A stretch of 7,290 nt of DNA from Pseudomonadota bacterium (GCA_023445955.1 JAEXJH010000012.1:1-7290), one strand, 5' to 3'; positions 1-6,105 are shown, counted from the stretch's first letter. The notes: generated by a model not told the origin, from the letters alone. Numbers and translations: made by a program.

Positions 1-13
1 CTATAGGCCAGCC

Positions 14-247
14 ATGCCTGATCGCATTTTCATGCCGCTGATGGGGCTGGTCGCCGCCGCGCTGATCGCCCTCTCCCTCGCCTGGCCGCAAGGCCAGGGC
101 GACCGTTCCTGGGGTCCGTTCGGCCACACGCCGGTGCAGCAGACGCCGGAGATGAAAGCCCGTATCCAGAAGGAAAAGGACGCCGCAATCCGCCGCGACC
201 AGGCCGCCAAGAAGGCCGTCGAGGCCGTGGGCCAAATGCAGCCATGA
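14..247 (+). CDS. small single-pass membrane protein, unknown function
   Basis: A 77-residue protein of no family I recognise. Residues about 6-24 form a hydrophobic helix rich in Leu, Ala and Val (a membrane anchor or uncleaved signal). A Gly/Pro-rich linker follows (WPQGQG, WGPFGHTP), then a charged Lys/Arg/Glu/Ala-rich helix from about residue 46 to the end that could form a short coiled coil. There is no cysteine for lipid attachment. The stop codon overlaps the start of the next gene (ATGA at 244-247), so the two are almost certainly translated together. An in-frame CTA-TAG at 1-6 may be the end of a preceding gene on the same strand, which would leave only 7 nt before this ATG. The position invites a link to the envelope-sugar enzyme downstream, but that is inference. 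The coupling and the sensible membrane topology argue that the gene is real. Confidence 0.72.
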   Translation: MPDRIFMPLMGLVAAALIALSLAWPQGQGDRSWGPFGHTPVQQTPEMKARIQKEKDAAIRRDQAAKKAVEAVGQMQP

Positions 248-1200
248 GCGGCTTCGACGCCGTCGCGGTGGGCCGCCGCGTCCTGAACATCGAGGCCGAG
301 GCGCTGAACGCCCTGGCCGAGTCGCTGGGCGAGACCTTCGTCCGCGCTGTCGAGACCGTGTTCGACGCCAAGGGCCGGGTCGTCTGCACCGGCATGGGCA
401 AGTCCGGCCACGTGGCGCGCAAGATCGCCGCCACCTTGGCCTCGACCGGCACGTCGGCCATGTTCGTCCACCCGGCCGAGGCCAGCCACGGCGACCTGGG
501 CATGATCAGCTCCGACGACGTGATCCTGGCTCTGTCGAAGTCGGGCGCGGGGCGCGAGCTGTCCGACACCCTGGCCTACGCCAAGCGCTTCTCGATCCCG
601 CTGATCGCCATGACCGCCGTCGAGGACAGCCCGCTGGGCCAGGCCGCCGACATTCTGTTGCTGCTGCCCGACGCGCCGGAAGCCACGGCCGAGGTCAATG
701 CGCCGACCACCTCCACGACCCTGCAGATCGCCCTGGGCGACGCCCTGGCCGTGGCTCTGCTGGAGCGCCGCGGCTTCACGGCCAGCGACTTCCGCGTCTT
801 CCATCCGGGCGGCAAGCTGGGCGCGATGCTGCGCACGGTCGGCGACCTGATGCATGGCGTCGATGAGCTGCCGCTGGTCGACGCCGAAGCCGCCATGCCC
901 GACGCCCTCTTGGTGATGAGCGAGAAGCGCTTCGGCGCTGTCGGCGTCGTCGACGGCGCGGGCCTGCTGACCGGCCTGATCACCGACGGTGATTTGCGCC
1001 GGCACATGGATGGCCTGCTGCAGCACACCGCCGGTCAGGTCATGACCCACCGTCCCCTGACGATCGCTCCCGGCGCCCTGGCGGCCGAGGCCCTGAAAAT
1101 CATGAACGAGCGCCGCATCACCGTGCTGTTCGTGGTCGACGCCGGCCGTCCCGTCGGCGTGCTGCATGTTCACGACCTGCTTCGCGCCGGCGTGATCTAA
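244..1200 (+). CDS. kdsD: arabinose-5-phosphate isomerase, KpsF/GutQ/KdsD family
   Basis: This enzyme interconverts D-ribulose 5-phosphate and D-arabinose 5-phosphate, the first step toward Kdo for the LPS inner core; it acts in the cytoplasm. The 318 residues match the usual family length. An N-terminal SIS domain (about 30-170) carries the signature GMGKSGHVARKIAAT at 50-64, HPAEASHGDLGM at 76-87 and LSKSG at 97-101. By comparison with the E. coli enzyme, K53, E105, E146 and H187 (in FHPGGKLG) are the catalytic or binding residues, and all are present. Two CBS domains follow (about 200-258 and 265-318), with LITDGDLRRHM and VLHVHDLLRAG. The ATG at 244 overlaps the stop of the small membrane protein (ATGA) and has no strong ribosome site, so coupled translation is likely. 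The gene is not followed by the lptC-lptA genes that often accompany kdsD; a phosphohexomutase lies downstream instead. A paralogous KpsF or GutQ role cannot be excluded. Confidence 0.93.
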   Translation: MSGFDAVAVGRRVLNIEAEALNALAESLGETFVRAVETVFDAKGRVVCTGMGKSGHVARKIAATLASTGTSAMFVHPAEASHGDLGMISSDDVILALSKSGAGRELSDTLAYAKRFSIPLIAMTAVEDSPLGQAADILLLLPDAPEATAEVNAPTTSTTLQIALGDALAVALLERRGFTASDFRVFHPGGKLGAMLRTVGDLMHGVDELPLVDAEAAMPDALLVMSEKRFGAVGVVDGAGLLTGLITDGDLRRHMDGLLQHTAGQVMTHRPLTIAPGALAAEALKIMNERRITVLFVVDAGRPVGVLHVHDLLRAGVI

Positions 1201-1201
1201 G

Positions 1202-1234
1202 TCACATTCGATTTTGTCGAACCTTGTCATGTGA
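1202..1234. promoter_or_regulatory. nested dyad and direct repeat, possible operator
   Basis: An AT-richer patch directly after kdsD holds a perfect dyad TTCGA-TTTTG-TCGAA (1207-1221). It is framed by a second inverted pair, TCACAT (1202-1207) and ATGTGA (1229-1234), and contains TTGTC twice, starting 10 nt apart (1214 and 1224), which is about one helical turn. It lies just upstream of the candidate promoter for the mutase gene, where a regulator could sit. The symmetries are seen directly; their function is inference, and short dyads arise by chance. Confidence 0.25.
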
Positions 1235-1240
1235 ACGCGC

Positions 1241-1269
1241 TAGTCGCCCGGTCTTCGGGCGGCTACAGC
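1241..1269 (+). promoter_or_regulatory. candidate housekeeping promoter for the phosphohexomutase gene
   Basis: TAGTCGC (1241-1247) matches 5 of 7 positions of the Caulobacter sigma-73 -35 box (TTGACGS). GCTACAGC (1262-1269) matches 7 of 8 positions of its -10 box (GCTANAWC). The 14-nt spacer is within the 10-14 nt range of that consensus. Transcription would start near 1276, giving a leader of about 25 nt with a weak ribosome site, GAAGCGAG (1286-1293), 6 nt before the ATG at 1300. The second gene may therefore be expressed both by read-through from kdsD and from its own promoter. Confidence 0.38.
1243..1263 (+). other. short GC hairpin between kdsD and the mutase gene
   Basis: CGCCCG (1245-1250) and CGGGCG (1256-1261) pair around a GTCTT loop, extendable by a T-G and a G-C pair to 1243-1263. 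No T-run follows, so it is not a normal intrinsic terminator. In an mRNA reading through from kdsD it could weaken or partly stop transcription or protect the 3' end. It overlaps the spacer of the candidate promoter, so only one of the two interpretations may be right. Confidence 0.25.
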
Positions 1270-1299
1270 CACCTCACCTAAACTTGAAGCGAGCTTTCG

Positions 1300-2796
1300 A
1301 TGTTCTCCGCGCCCCGCGCCGACCTCGTCCCGAATACCGCCGCCTATGAGAACGAACCGCTGGTCAAGGCGACCGGCTTCCGGGAGTACGACGCGCGTTG
1401 GCTGTTTGGGCCGGAGATCAACCTGCTGGGCGTCCAGGCCCTGGGCCTGGGTCTCGGGACCTACATCCATGAGCTGGGCCAGTCGAAGATCGTGGTTGGC
1501 CACGACTTCCGCTCCTACTCGACCTCGATCAAGAACGCCTTGATCCTGGGCCTGATCAGCGCCGGCTGCGAAGTCCACGACATCGGCCTGGCCCTTTCGC
1601 CCACGGCCTATTTCGCCCAGTTCGACCTCGACATCCCGTGCGTGGCCATGGTCACCGCCAGCCACAACGAGAACGGCTGGACCGGCGTGAAGATGGGCGC
1701 CCAGAAGCCGCTGACCTTCGGTCCCGACGAAATGAGCCGCCTCAAAACGATCGTGCTGGGCGCTGAGTTCGTGGAACGCGACGGCGGCAAGCTGATCCGC
1801 GTCCAAGGCGAAGCCCAGCGCTATATCGACGACGTCGCCAAGCGCGCCAGCGTCACCCGCCCGATGAAGGTCATCGCCGCCTGCGGCAACGGCACGGCCG
1901 GCGCCTTCGTGGTCGAGGCCCTGCAGAAGATGGGCGTGGCCGAGGTCGTGCCGATGGACACCGACCTGGACTTCAACTTCCCGAAGTACAATCCCAACCC
2001 CGAAGACGCCGAGATGCTGCACGCCATGGCCGCGACCGTGCGCGAGACCGGCGCGGATCTCGCCTTCGGCTTCGACGGCGACGGCGACCGTTGCGGCGTG
2101 GTCGACGACGAGGGCGAGGAGATCTTCGCCGACAAGATCGGCCTGATGCTGGCCCGCGACCTGGCCCCGCTGCATCCCGGTGCGACCTTCGTGGTCGATG
2201 TGAAGTCGACCGGCCTCTACGCCACCGACCCGATCCTGCAGCAGCACGGCTGCAAGGTGATCTACTGGAAGACCGGCCACAGCTACATCAAGCGTAAGAG
2301 CGCCGAGCTGGGCGCCCTGGCCGGCTTCGAGAAGAGCGGCCACTTCTTCATGAACGGCGACCTGGGCTACGGCTATGACTGCGGCCTGACCGCGGCGGCC
2401 GCCATCCTGGCCATGCTGGACCGCAATCCGGGCGTGAAGCTGTCGGACATGCGCAAGGCGCTTCCGGTGGCCTTCACCTCGCTGACCATGAGCCCCAAGT
2501 GCGGCGACGAGGTGAAGTACGGCGTCGTCGACGACGTGGTGAAGGAATACCAGGACCTGTTCGCCGCCGGCGGCTCGATCCTGGGCCGCAAGATCACCGA
2601 GGTGATCACGGTCAACGGCGTGCGCGTCCACCTGGACGACGGCTCGTGGGTCCTGGTCCGCGCCTCGTCGAACAAGCCGGAAGTCGTGGTCGTGGTCGAG
2701 AGCACCCAGTCCGAAGACGACATGCGCGCCCTCTTCCGCCAGGAAGTGAAGCCGCGCCTGGGCGACCGCGTCGGCAAGTACAACCAGGAAATCTGA
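1300..2796 (+). CDS. phosphomannomutase/phosphoglucomutase
   Basis: A cytoplasmic alpha-D-phosphohexomutase that moves phosphate between C6 and C1 of mannose or glucose, supplying mannose-1-P or glucose-1-P for GDP-mannose, UDP-glucose and surface polysaccharides. At 498 residues it is a usual length for the four-domain family. All four signature loops are present: the active-site loop TASHNENGWTG (119-129) with the phosphoserine S121; the metal loop DGDGDR (259-264); the sugar-binding loop FEKSGH (343-348); and the C-terminal phosphate loop RASSNKPE (454-461). The sugar loop has Phe where many PMM/PGM enzymes have Gly (GExSGH), while the key Glu, Ser and His are kept. The ATG at 1300 has GAAGCGAG 6 nt upstream and gives a normal N-terminus leading into GFREYDARW. 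The gene is 99 nt after kdsD on the same strand, in keeping with a joint role in envelope sugars. Sequence alone does not settle the preference for mannose or glucose, so no symbol such as manB or algC is given. Confidence 0.94.
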   Translation: MFSAPRADLVPNTAAYENEPLVKATGFREYDARWLFGPEINLLGVQALGLGLGTYIHELGQSKIVVGHDFRSYSTSIKNALILGLISAGCEVHDIGLALSPTAYFAQFDLDIPCVAMVTASHNENGWTGVKMGAQKPLTFGPDEMSRLKTIVLGAEFVERDGGKLIRVQGEAQRYIDDVAKRASVTRPMKVIAACGNGTAGAFVVEALQKMGVAEVVPMDTDLDFNFPKYNPNPEDAEMLHAMAATVRETGADLAFGFDGDGDRCGVVDDEGEEIFADKIGLMLARDLAPLHPGATFVVDVKSTGLYATDPILQQHGCKVIYWKTGHSYIKRKSAELGALAGFEKSGHFFMNGDLGYGYDCGLTAAAAILAMLDRNPGVKLSDMRKALPVAFTSLTMSPKCGDEVKYGVVDDVVKEYQDLFAAGGSILGRKITEVITVNGVRVHLDDGSWVLVRASSNKPEVVVVVESTQSEDDMRALFRQEVKPRLGDRVGKYNQEI

Positions 2797-2817
2797 TCAG
2801 TTTCGCACCGATCGGAC

Positions 2818-2846
2818 GAAGGGCCGGGCGCAAGCTCCGGCCCTTC
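2818..2846. terminator. hairpin terminator between convergent genes
   Basis: GAAGGGCCGG (2818-2827) pairs perfectly over 10 bp with CCGGCCCTTC (2837-2846). The loop GCGCAAGCT can add two G-C pairs closing a stable GCAA tetraloop. It lies 21 nt after the mutase stop and 6 nt beyond the stop of the converging hydrolase gene, so it probably serves both strands. The + strand follows with CTT then TGCTGTCT, which is only modestly T-rich; the minus strand has no T-run. Confidence 0.78.
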
Positions 2847-2852
2847 TGCTGT

Positions 2853-4202
2853 CTAAGACTTGCGGCCCGAAAGGATGGTCGCCGTCGTGTCCGCGGCCGT
2901 CGGCGTTCCTGTGAGGATCCAGCTGGCCAGCAGGTCGAACAGCCCCGGCGAATAAGCCGAGGTCTCGCCGCCCGCGCCTTTGAACCGCTCGGTCAGGCCG
3001 TGGTCGGCGGCCGGGAAGACCACCACGTCGAGATCGGCGCGCTGGTGCTGGATCTCCTGGAGGATCTGCACCGTGCGGGCGCTGGGCGCCTGGCGGTCGC
3101 TGCCGCCCAGCAGCCACAGCTGGCGCGGCTTGATCCTCTCGATCACCGGACGCGGCTCGTAGTTGAAGCTCAAGCCCTGCGCCTGGGCCGGTCCGCCGCT
3201 GCGCGCCTGCTCCGGCGTGATGCGCATCAGGATCCCGGTGTAGGAGCGCGGCTGGATGGCCGCGTACCAGGCCTCGCCCTGGTATTTCGCCTTCAGCGTC
3301 TCCAGGGCCTCGTAGCCGGTCGCGAAGTTGGAGCGCACCACCACCTCGGCGGCGGCGGCCAGTTCGGCGGCCTGGCGCTGAGCGTCCTCGCCCTGCCCCG
3401 CGCGCCGCAACTGCTCGGCGACCACCGCCTTGTCCTGTCCCGGAACGCCTTCGGCCAGAGCGAAGGCCGGAACCACGAAGTCCAGCGGCGTCAGGGTGGC
3501 CGTCAGCGGCGCGACCCACCCGCCCTGGCTGGCGCCGATCACCCCGACCTTGGCGACCTTCGGCGCCAGGCGGCGCGCTTCGGCCACAGCAGCGGCGGTG
3601 TCGGCGGCGCGGACATCGAAGTTGGCGGAGAGCTCGCCGCCCGAACCGCCCGTGCCACGCTTGTCGTAGACGAAGACCCCGACGCCCCGCCGCGCCAGTT
3701 CGTACTGCCAGGCCACGTCATCGGTGTCGGGATCGTTGTTGGAGCCGCCGATCCAGACCGCCAGCGCCTTGGCCTGGCCGCCGGGCGGCAGGACGAGCTT
3801 GCCACGCAGGCTGACGTCGCCGCTCTGGAACCGCGTCTCGCGCACGACCAGAGGCACGCGCTGGCCGGTCACGGTCGCGCCGCCGTCCTCCATCCGCATC
3901 AGACCGGATGCGCAGGGCTCGAAGGTCATCTTGGGTCCGCCTGGCGTCGGCGAGACATAGGCCCCGTCCGGCTTCGCCTCCAGCCGACCCAGGCCGCCTT
4001 CCGAACGCCCATAGCTCAGATTGCGCGGATGGCCCTGGCTGCCGGTGATGGTCAGGTAGCGCCCGCCCGGCAGGGCGTAGGCGCCCAGGCGACATTGCAG
4101 GTCCGCGTCGAGACGGGTCTTCACCACCGCGTCCAGCGTCGGCGCGCTCTGTCCAGCAACCAGCGCCGCCGAAAACAGGGCCGCGGCCATCATCATCGTC
4201 AT
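2853..4202 (-). CDS. exported alpha/beta hydrolase
   Basis: A 449-residue serine hydrolase of the alpha/beta-hydrolase fold, probably periplasmic. A signal peptide occupies about residues 1-18 (hydrophobic MAAALFSAALVAG, then QSA). An N-terminal beta-rich region of unassigned type spans about 20-125, followed by the hydrolase domain from about 128. Visible motifs are the oxyanion loop WIGGSNNDPDTDD (150-162), YDKRGTGGSGG (179-189), the nucleophile elbow GASQGG with S225, a helical cap at about 250-345, the likely catalytic acid D369 (LGGSDRQ) and the catalytic H401 (ADHGL). This layout resembles secreted esterases and S9-like peptidases; the substrate is unknown. The start is ambiguous: codons 1, 3, 4 and 5 are all ATG (MTMMM). 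GAAG at the ribosome-site position lies 1 nt before the first ATG but 7 nt before the third codon (ATG at 4196), so the shorter start may be the real one. It is divergent from the acetyltransferase gene and converges on the mutase gene. Confidence 0.88.
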   Translation of the reverse strand: MTMMMAAALFSAALVAGQSAPTLDAVVKTRLDADLQCRLGAYALPGGRYLTITGSQGHPRNLSYGRSEGGLGRLEAKPDGAYVSPTPGGPKMTFEPCASGLMRMEDGGATVTGQRVPLVVRETRFQSGDVSLRGKLVLPPGGQAKALAVWIGGSNNDPDTDDVAWQYELARRGVGVFVYDKRGTGGSGGELSANFDVRAADTAAAVAEARRLAPKVAKVGVIGASQGGWVAPLTATLTPLDFVVPAFALAEGVPGQDKAVVAEQLRRAGQGEDAQRQAAELAAAAEVVVRSNFATGYEALETLKAKYQGEAWYAAIQPRSYTGILMRITPEQARSGGPAQAQGLSFNYEPRPVIERIKPRQLWLLGGSDRQAPSARTVQILQEIQHQRADLDVVVFPAADHGLTERFKGAGGETSAYSPGLFDLLASWILTGTPTAADTTATILSGRKS

Positions 4203-4273
4203 ACTTCTATTTCCCGACCGGGCGCACGGGAGTGGCCCTCACCCACTAAGGGGCGTCGAAGCGGGAGTTTGGA

Positions 4274-4306
4274 GGCGCCCGCGAGCGATATTTCGCGACC
4301 GGCGCC
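4274..4306. promoter_or_regulatory. imperfect dyad in the divergent control region
   Basis: The palindrome GGCGCC occurs at 4274-4279 and again at 4301-4306. Between them CGCGA (4280-4284) is mirrored by TCGCG (4293-4297) around an AT-containing centre, GCGATATT. The two pairs make a nested, slightly off-centre dyad just upstream of the acetyltransferase promoter candidate. It could be an operator serving both divergent genes. The symmetry is seen; the function is inference, and GGCGCC is common in GC-rich DNA. Confidence 0.25.
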
Positions 4307-4309
4307 GAT

Positions 4310-4339
4310 CTGGCGCGAGCCGTGTAGGCGGGCTAGACC
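4310..4339 (+). promoter_or_regulatory. candidate promoter giving a leaderless acetyltransferase mRNA
   Basis: GCTAGACC (4332-4339) matches 7 of 8 positions of the Caulobacter sigma-73 -10 box GCTANAWC. CTGGCGC (4310-4316) is a 5-of-7 match to the -35 box with a 15-nt spacer, one longer than the usual range. The -10 box ends only 6 nt before the ATG at 4346, so transcription should begin at or within a base or two of the start codon. There is no Shine-Dalgarno sequence before this ATG, which agrees. Confidence 0.5.
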
Positions 4340-4345
4340 CCGCCG

Positions 4346-4783
4346 ATGATCAAGCTCCGCCCCTCGCGCCCGGAAGACGGCCCTCGCGTCGTCGAGATCT
4401 GGGCCGCCGCCGTCGACGCTACGCATGACTTCCTGTCGCCCGAGGACCGCGCCGCGATCGGCCGCGAGGTCGAGGGTTTCCTGCCTTACGCGTCGATGAC
4501 CCTGGCCGTCGACGATCGCGACCGGCCGCTGGGTTTCATGCTGATCCGGGACGGCCACATGGAGGCGCTGTTCATCGATCCCGAGTATCGCGGGGCCGGC
4601 GTCGGCGCGATGATGATCGACTACGCCCTGGCGGTTCACCCGACCCTGAGCACCGACGTCAACGAGCAGAACGCCCAGGCTGTCGGCTTCTACGAGCACA
4701 TGGGCTTCGAGCGCACGGGTCGATCGGACCTCGACGGCCAGGGCCGCCCCTACTTGCTGATCCATCTGCGCTTTGGCGTCTGA
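4346..4783 (+). CDS. GNAT-family N-acetyltransferase, YjaB-like
   Basis: A 145-residue cytoplasmic acetyltransferase that would move an acetyl group from acetyl-CoA to an unknown amine. It closely resembles E. coli YjaB as I recall that sequence: VDATHDFLS (23-31), HMEALFIDPEYRG (71-83), DVNEQNAQAVGFYEHMGF (104-121) and TGRSDLDGQGRPY (124-136) follow the same pattern. GNAT motif A with the acetyl-CoA pyrophosphate loop is RGAGVG (82-87). Y117 in the GFY motif is the usual candidate general acid. The length fits a single complete domain. The ATG at 4346 sits 6 nt after a good -10-like box and lacks a ribosome site, pointing to leaderless translation. The amidohydrolase gene follows 44 nt downstream on the same strand without a visible terminator, so they may be co-transcribed. 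Family membership is firm; the substrate is unknown. Confidence 0.9.
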   Translation: MIKLRPSRPEDGPRVVEIWAAAVDATHDFLSPEDRAAIGREVEGFLPYASMTLAVDDRDRPLGFMLIRDGHMEALFIDPEYRGAGVGAMMIDYALAVHPTLSTDVNEQNAQAVGFYEHMGFERTGRSDLDGQGRPYLLIHLRFGV

Positions 4784-4827
4784 GCTGATTTCGGCTTAGC
4801 TGCGCATCGTCCAACACGAGTCGTCCC

Positions 4828-6105
4828 ATGCGCCGCCTGCTCACCGCCCTCGCCCTGATCCTCGCGCCCGGTCTTGCGGCCGCCGCCCAGCCCGTGCTGC
4901 TCAAGCCCGCCCGTGTGTGGACCGCCGAGAACGCCGGCCCGCCGCACGAGGGCTGGGCCGTGCTGGTCAAGGACGGCAAGATCGCCGCCGTGGGCCCCGC
5001 CGCCCAGATCGACGCGACGGGGGCCGAGATCGTCGACCTGCCCGGCGCCACGGTGATCCCGGGCCTGATGGACCTGCACAGCCACCTCTTCCTGCATCCC
5101 TACAACGAGACCCTGTGGGACGATCAGGTGCTGAAGGAGACGCCGACCTACCGCACGCTGCGGGCGGCCGTGCAGGCCAAGGCGACGCTGGAGGCCGGCT
5201 TCACCACCCTGCGCGACCTGGGCACCGAGGGCGTCGGCGCGGCCGACGTGCCGCTGCGCAAGGCGATCAATGACGGCCTGATCCCCGGCCCGCGCCTGTT
5301 CGTGGCGACCAAGGCCATCGTGGCCACCGGCGCATACGGCCCGGCCCGCAAGAACTACAATCCCGAGGCTGAACTGCCTCAAGGCGCCCAGGAGGCCAGC
5401 GGCGTCCCGGAGGTGATCAAGGCCGTGCGCGAGCAGGCGGGCGCGGGCGCGGACTGGATCAAGGTCTATGCCGACTACCGTGTCGGTCCCGACGGCTCCA
5501 CCCAGCCGACCTTCTCGATCGAAGAGCTGAAGGCGCTGGTCGACACGGCCCATTCCAGCGGCCGGCCGGTCTCGGCGCACGCCTCCAGCGACGAAGGCAT
5601 GCGCCGCGCCGTGATGGCGGGTGTCGACACCATCGAGCACGGCTATGGCGGCAGCGACGCCACCTTCAAGCTGATGGCCGAGAAGGGCGTCGTATTCTTC
5701 CCCACCCTGACGGCCGTCGAGAGCACCTCGACCTATTTCGGCGGCTACGTCGCCGGCAAGACCGAGCCTACCGCCGCCATGAAGACCGCCGACCGCGCCT
5801 TCAAGCTGGCGGTGAAGAACGGCGTCACCATCGGCATGGGCAGCGACGTCGGCGTCTTCAAGCACGGCGACAACGCCCGCGAGATCATCTGGCTGGTCAA
5901 GGAAGGCATGACCCCCGCCCAGGCCCTGCTGGCCGCCACGGCCGTCGACGCCAAGGTGCTGGGCCGCGCGAGCGACCTCGGCCAACTCAAGCCCGGCTAC
6001 CTGGCCGACATCGTCGCCGTTCAGGGCGACCCGACCCAGGCGATCGAGGCGACCAAGGCCGTCGTCTTCGTCATGAAGGGCGGCCAGGTCGTGCGGCGGC
6101 CGTGA
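4828..6105 (+). CDS. exported metal-dependent amidohydrolase (COG1228, dipeptidase-like)
   Basis: A 425-residue amidohydrolase-superfamily enzyme with a signal peptide ([15 protein letters not shown], likely cleavage near AAAA/QP at 19-21), so it should act in the periplasm. It has the small N-terminal beta-sandwich segment (about 22-75), then the TIM barrel entered by [16 protein letters not shown] (73-88). Metal-site residues are all visible: H84 and H86, K212 (WIKVYA, expected to be carboxylated), H251 (SAHASS), H271 (IEHG) and D340 (GSDVG). The C-terminus closes with the usual [16 protein letters not shown]. The pattern matches COG1228 enzymes such as the Xaa-Pro and Xaa-Arg/Lys dipeptidases described from Caulobacter and environmental DNA; imidazolonepropionase itself is less likely because of the export signal. 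The ATG at 4828 has only a weak CGAG before it. The stop overlaps the next gene's start by 1 nt. Exact substrate unknown. Confidence 0.92.
   Translation: MRRLLTALALILAPGLAAAAQPVLLKPARVWTAENAGPPHEGWAVLVKDGKIAAVGPAAQIDATGAEIVDLPGATVIPGLMDLHSHLFLHPYNETLWDDQVLKETPTYRTLRAAVQAKATLEAGFTTLRDLGTEGVGAADVPLRKAINDGLIPGPRLFVATKAIVATGAYGPARKNYNPEAELPQGAQEASGVPEVIKAVREQAGAGADWIKVYADYRVGPDGSTQPTFSIEELKALVDTAHSSGRPVSAHASSDEGMRRAVMAGVDTIEHGYGGSDATFKLMAEKGVVFFPTLTAVESTSTYFGGYVAGKTEPTAAMKTADRAFKLAVKNGVTIGMGSDVGVFKHGDNAREIIWLVKEGMTPAQALLAATAVDAKVLGRASDLGQLKPGYLADIVAVQGDPTQAIEATKAVVFVMKGGQVVRRP

Larger units (their letters stand above)
4203..4345. promoter_or_regulatory. divergent control region between hydrolase and acetyltransferase genes
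   Basis: This 143-nt non-coding stretch separates two genes read outward, so it must hold promoters for both. The + strand side has a recognisable promoter candidate right before the acetyltransferase gene, and an imperfect dyad lies near the centre. On the minus side I see GGGA and GAAG ribosome-site elements (4205-4217 region) before the hydrolase start but no convincing -10/-35 pair. Confidence 0.55.

Noticed and set aside
1..13. Possible 3' end of an upstream gene (CTA-TAG at 1-6)
   Set aside because: Only two codons are visible, which is too little to call a gene; noted only as context for the first coding sequence.
1..1230. Long minus-strand open frame (409 codons) opposite kdsD
   Set aside because: It is the antisense shadow of a GC-rich gene: rich in Gly, Ala, His, Gln and Asp, with no recognisable domain, while the + strand carries a complete KdsD with all catalytic residues.
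1219..1236. GAAC repeated at 1219 and 1233, resembling an alphaproteobacterial LexA box
   Set aside because: The known box is GTTC-N7-GTTC (repeat distance 11); here the distance is 14, and neither neighbouring gene is a DNA-damage gene.
1214..1244. TTGTCG (1214-1219) with GCTAGT (1239-1244) as an alternative promoter for the mutase gene
   Set aside because: The gap of 19 nt is too long and the -10 match poorer than for the pair at 1241-1269.
1240..2631. Minus-strand open frame (463 codons) opposite the mutase gene
   Set aside because: Same codon-bias artefact; the composition is typical of an antisense frame and the + strand encodes all four phosphohexomutase loops.
2499..4349. Very long + strand open frame (616 codons), the longest in the window
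   Set aside because: It starts inside the mutase gene in another frame, runs through the terminator hairpin and lies antisense to the exported hydrolase. The product is Arg/Gly/Ala/Leu-rich with no domain, whereas the hydrolase has a signal peptide and a Ser-Asp-His triad.
4199..5985. Minus-strand open frames opposite the acetyltransferase and amidohydrolase genes
   Set aside because: They are antisense shadows with no motif; the + strand proteins have complete GNAT and amidohydrolase signatures.
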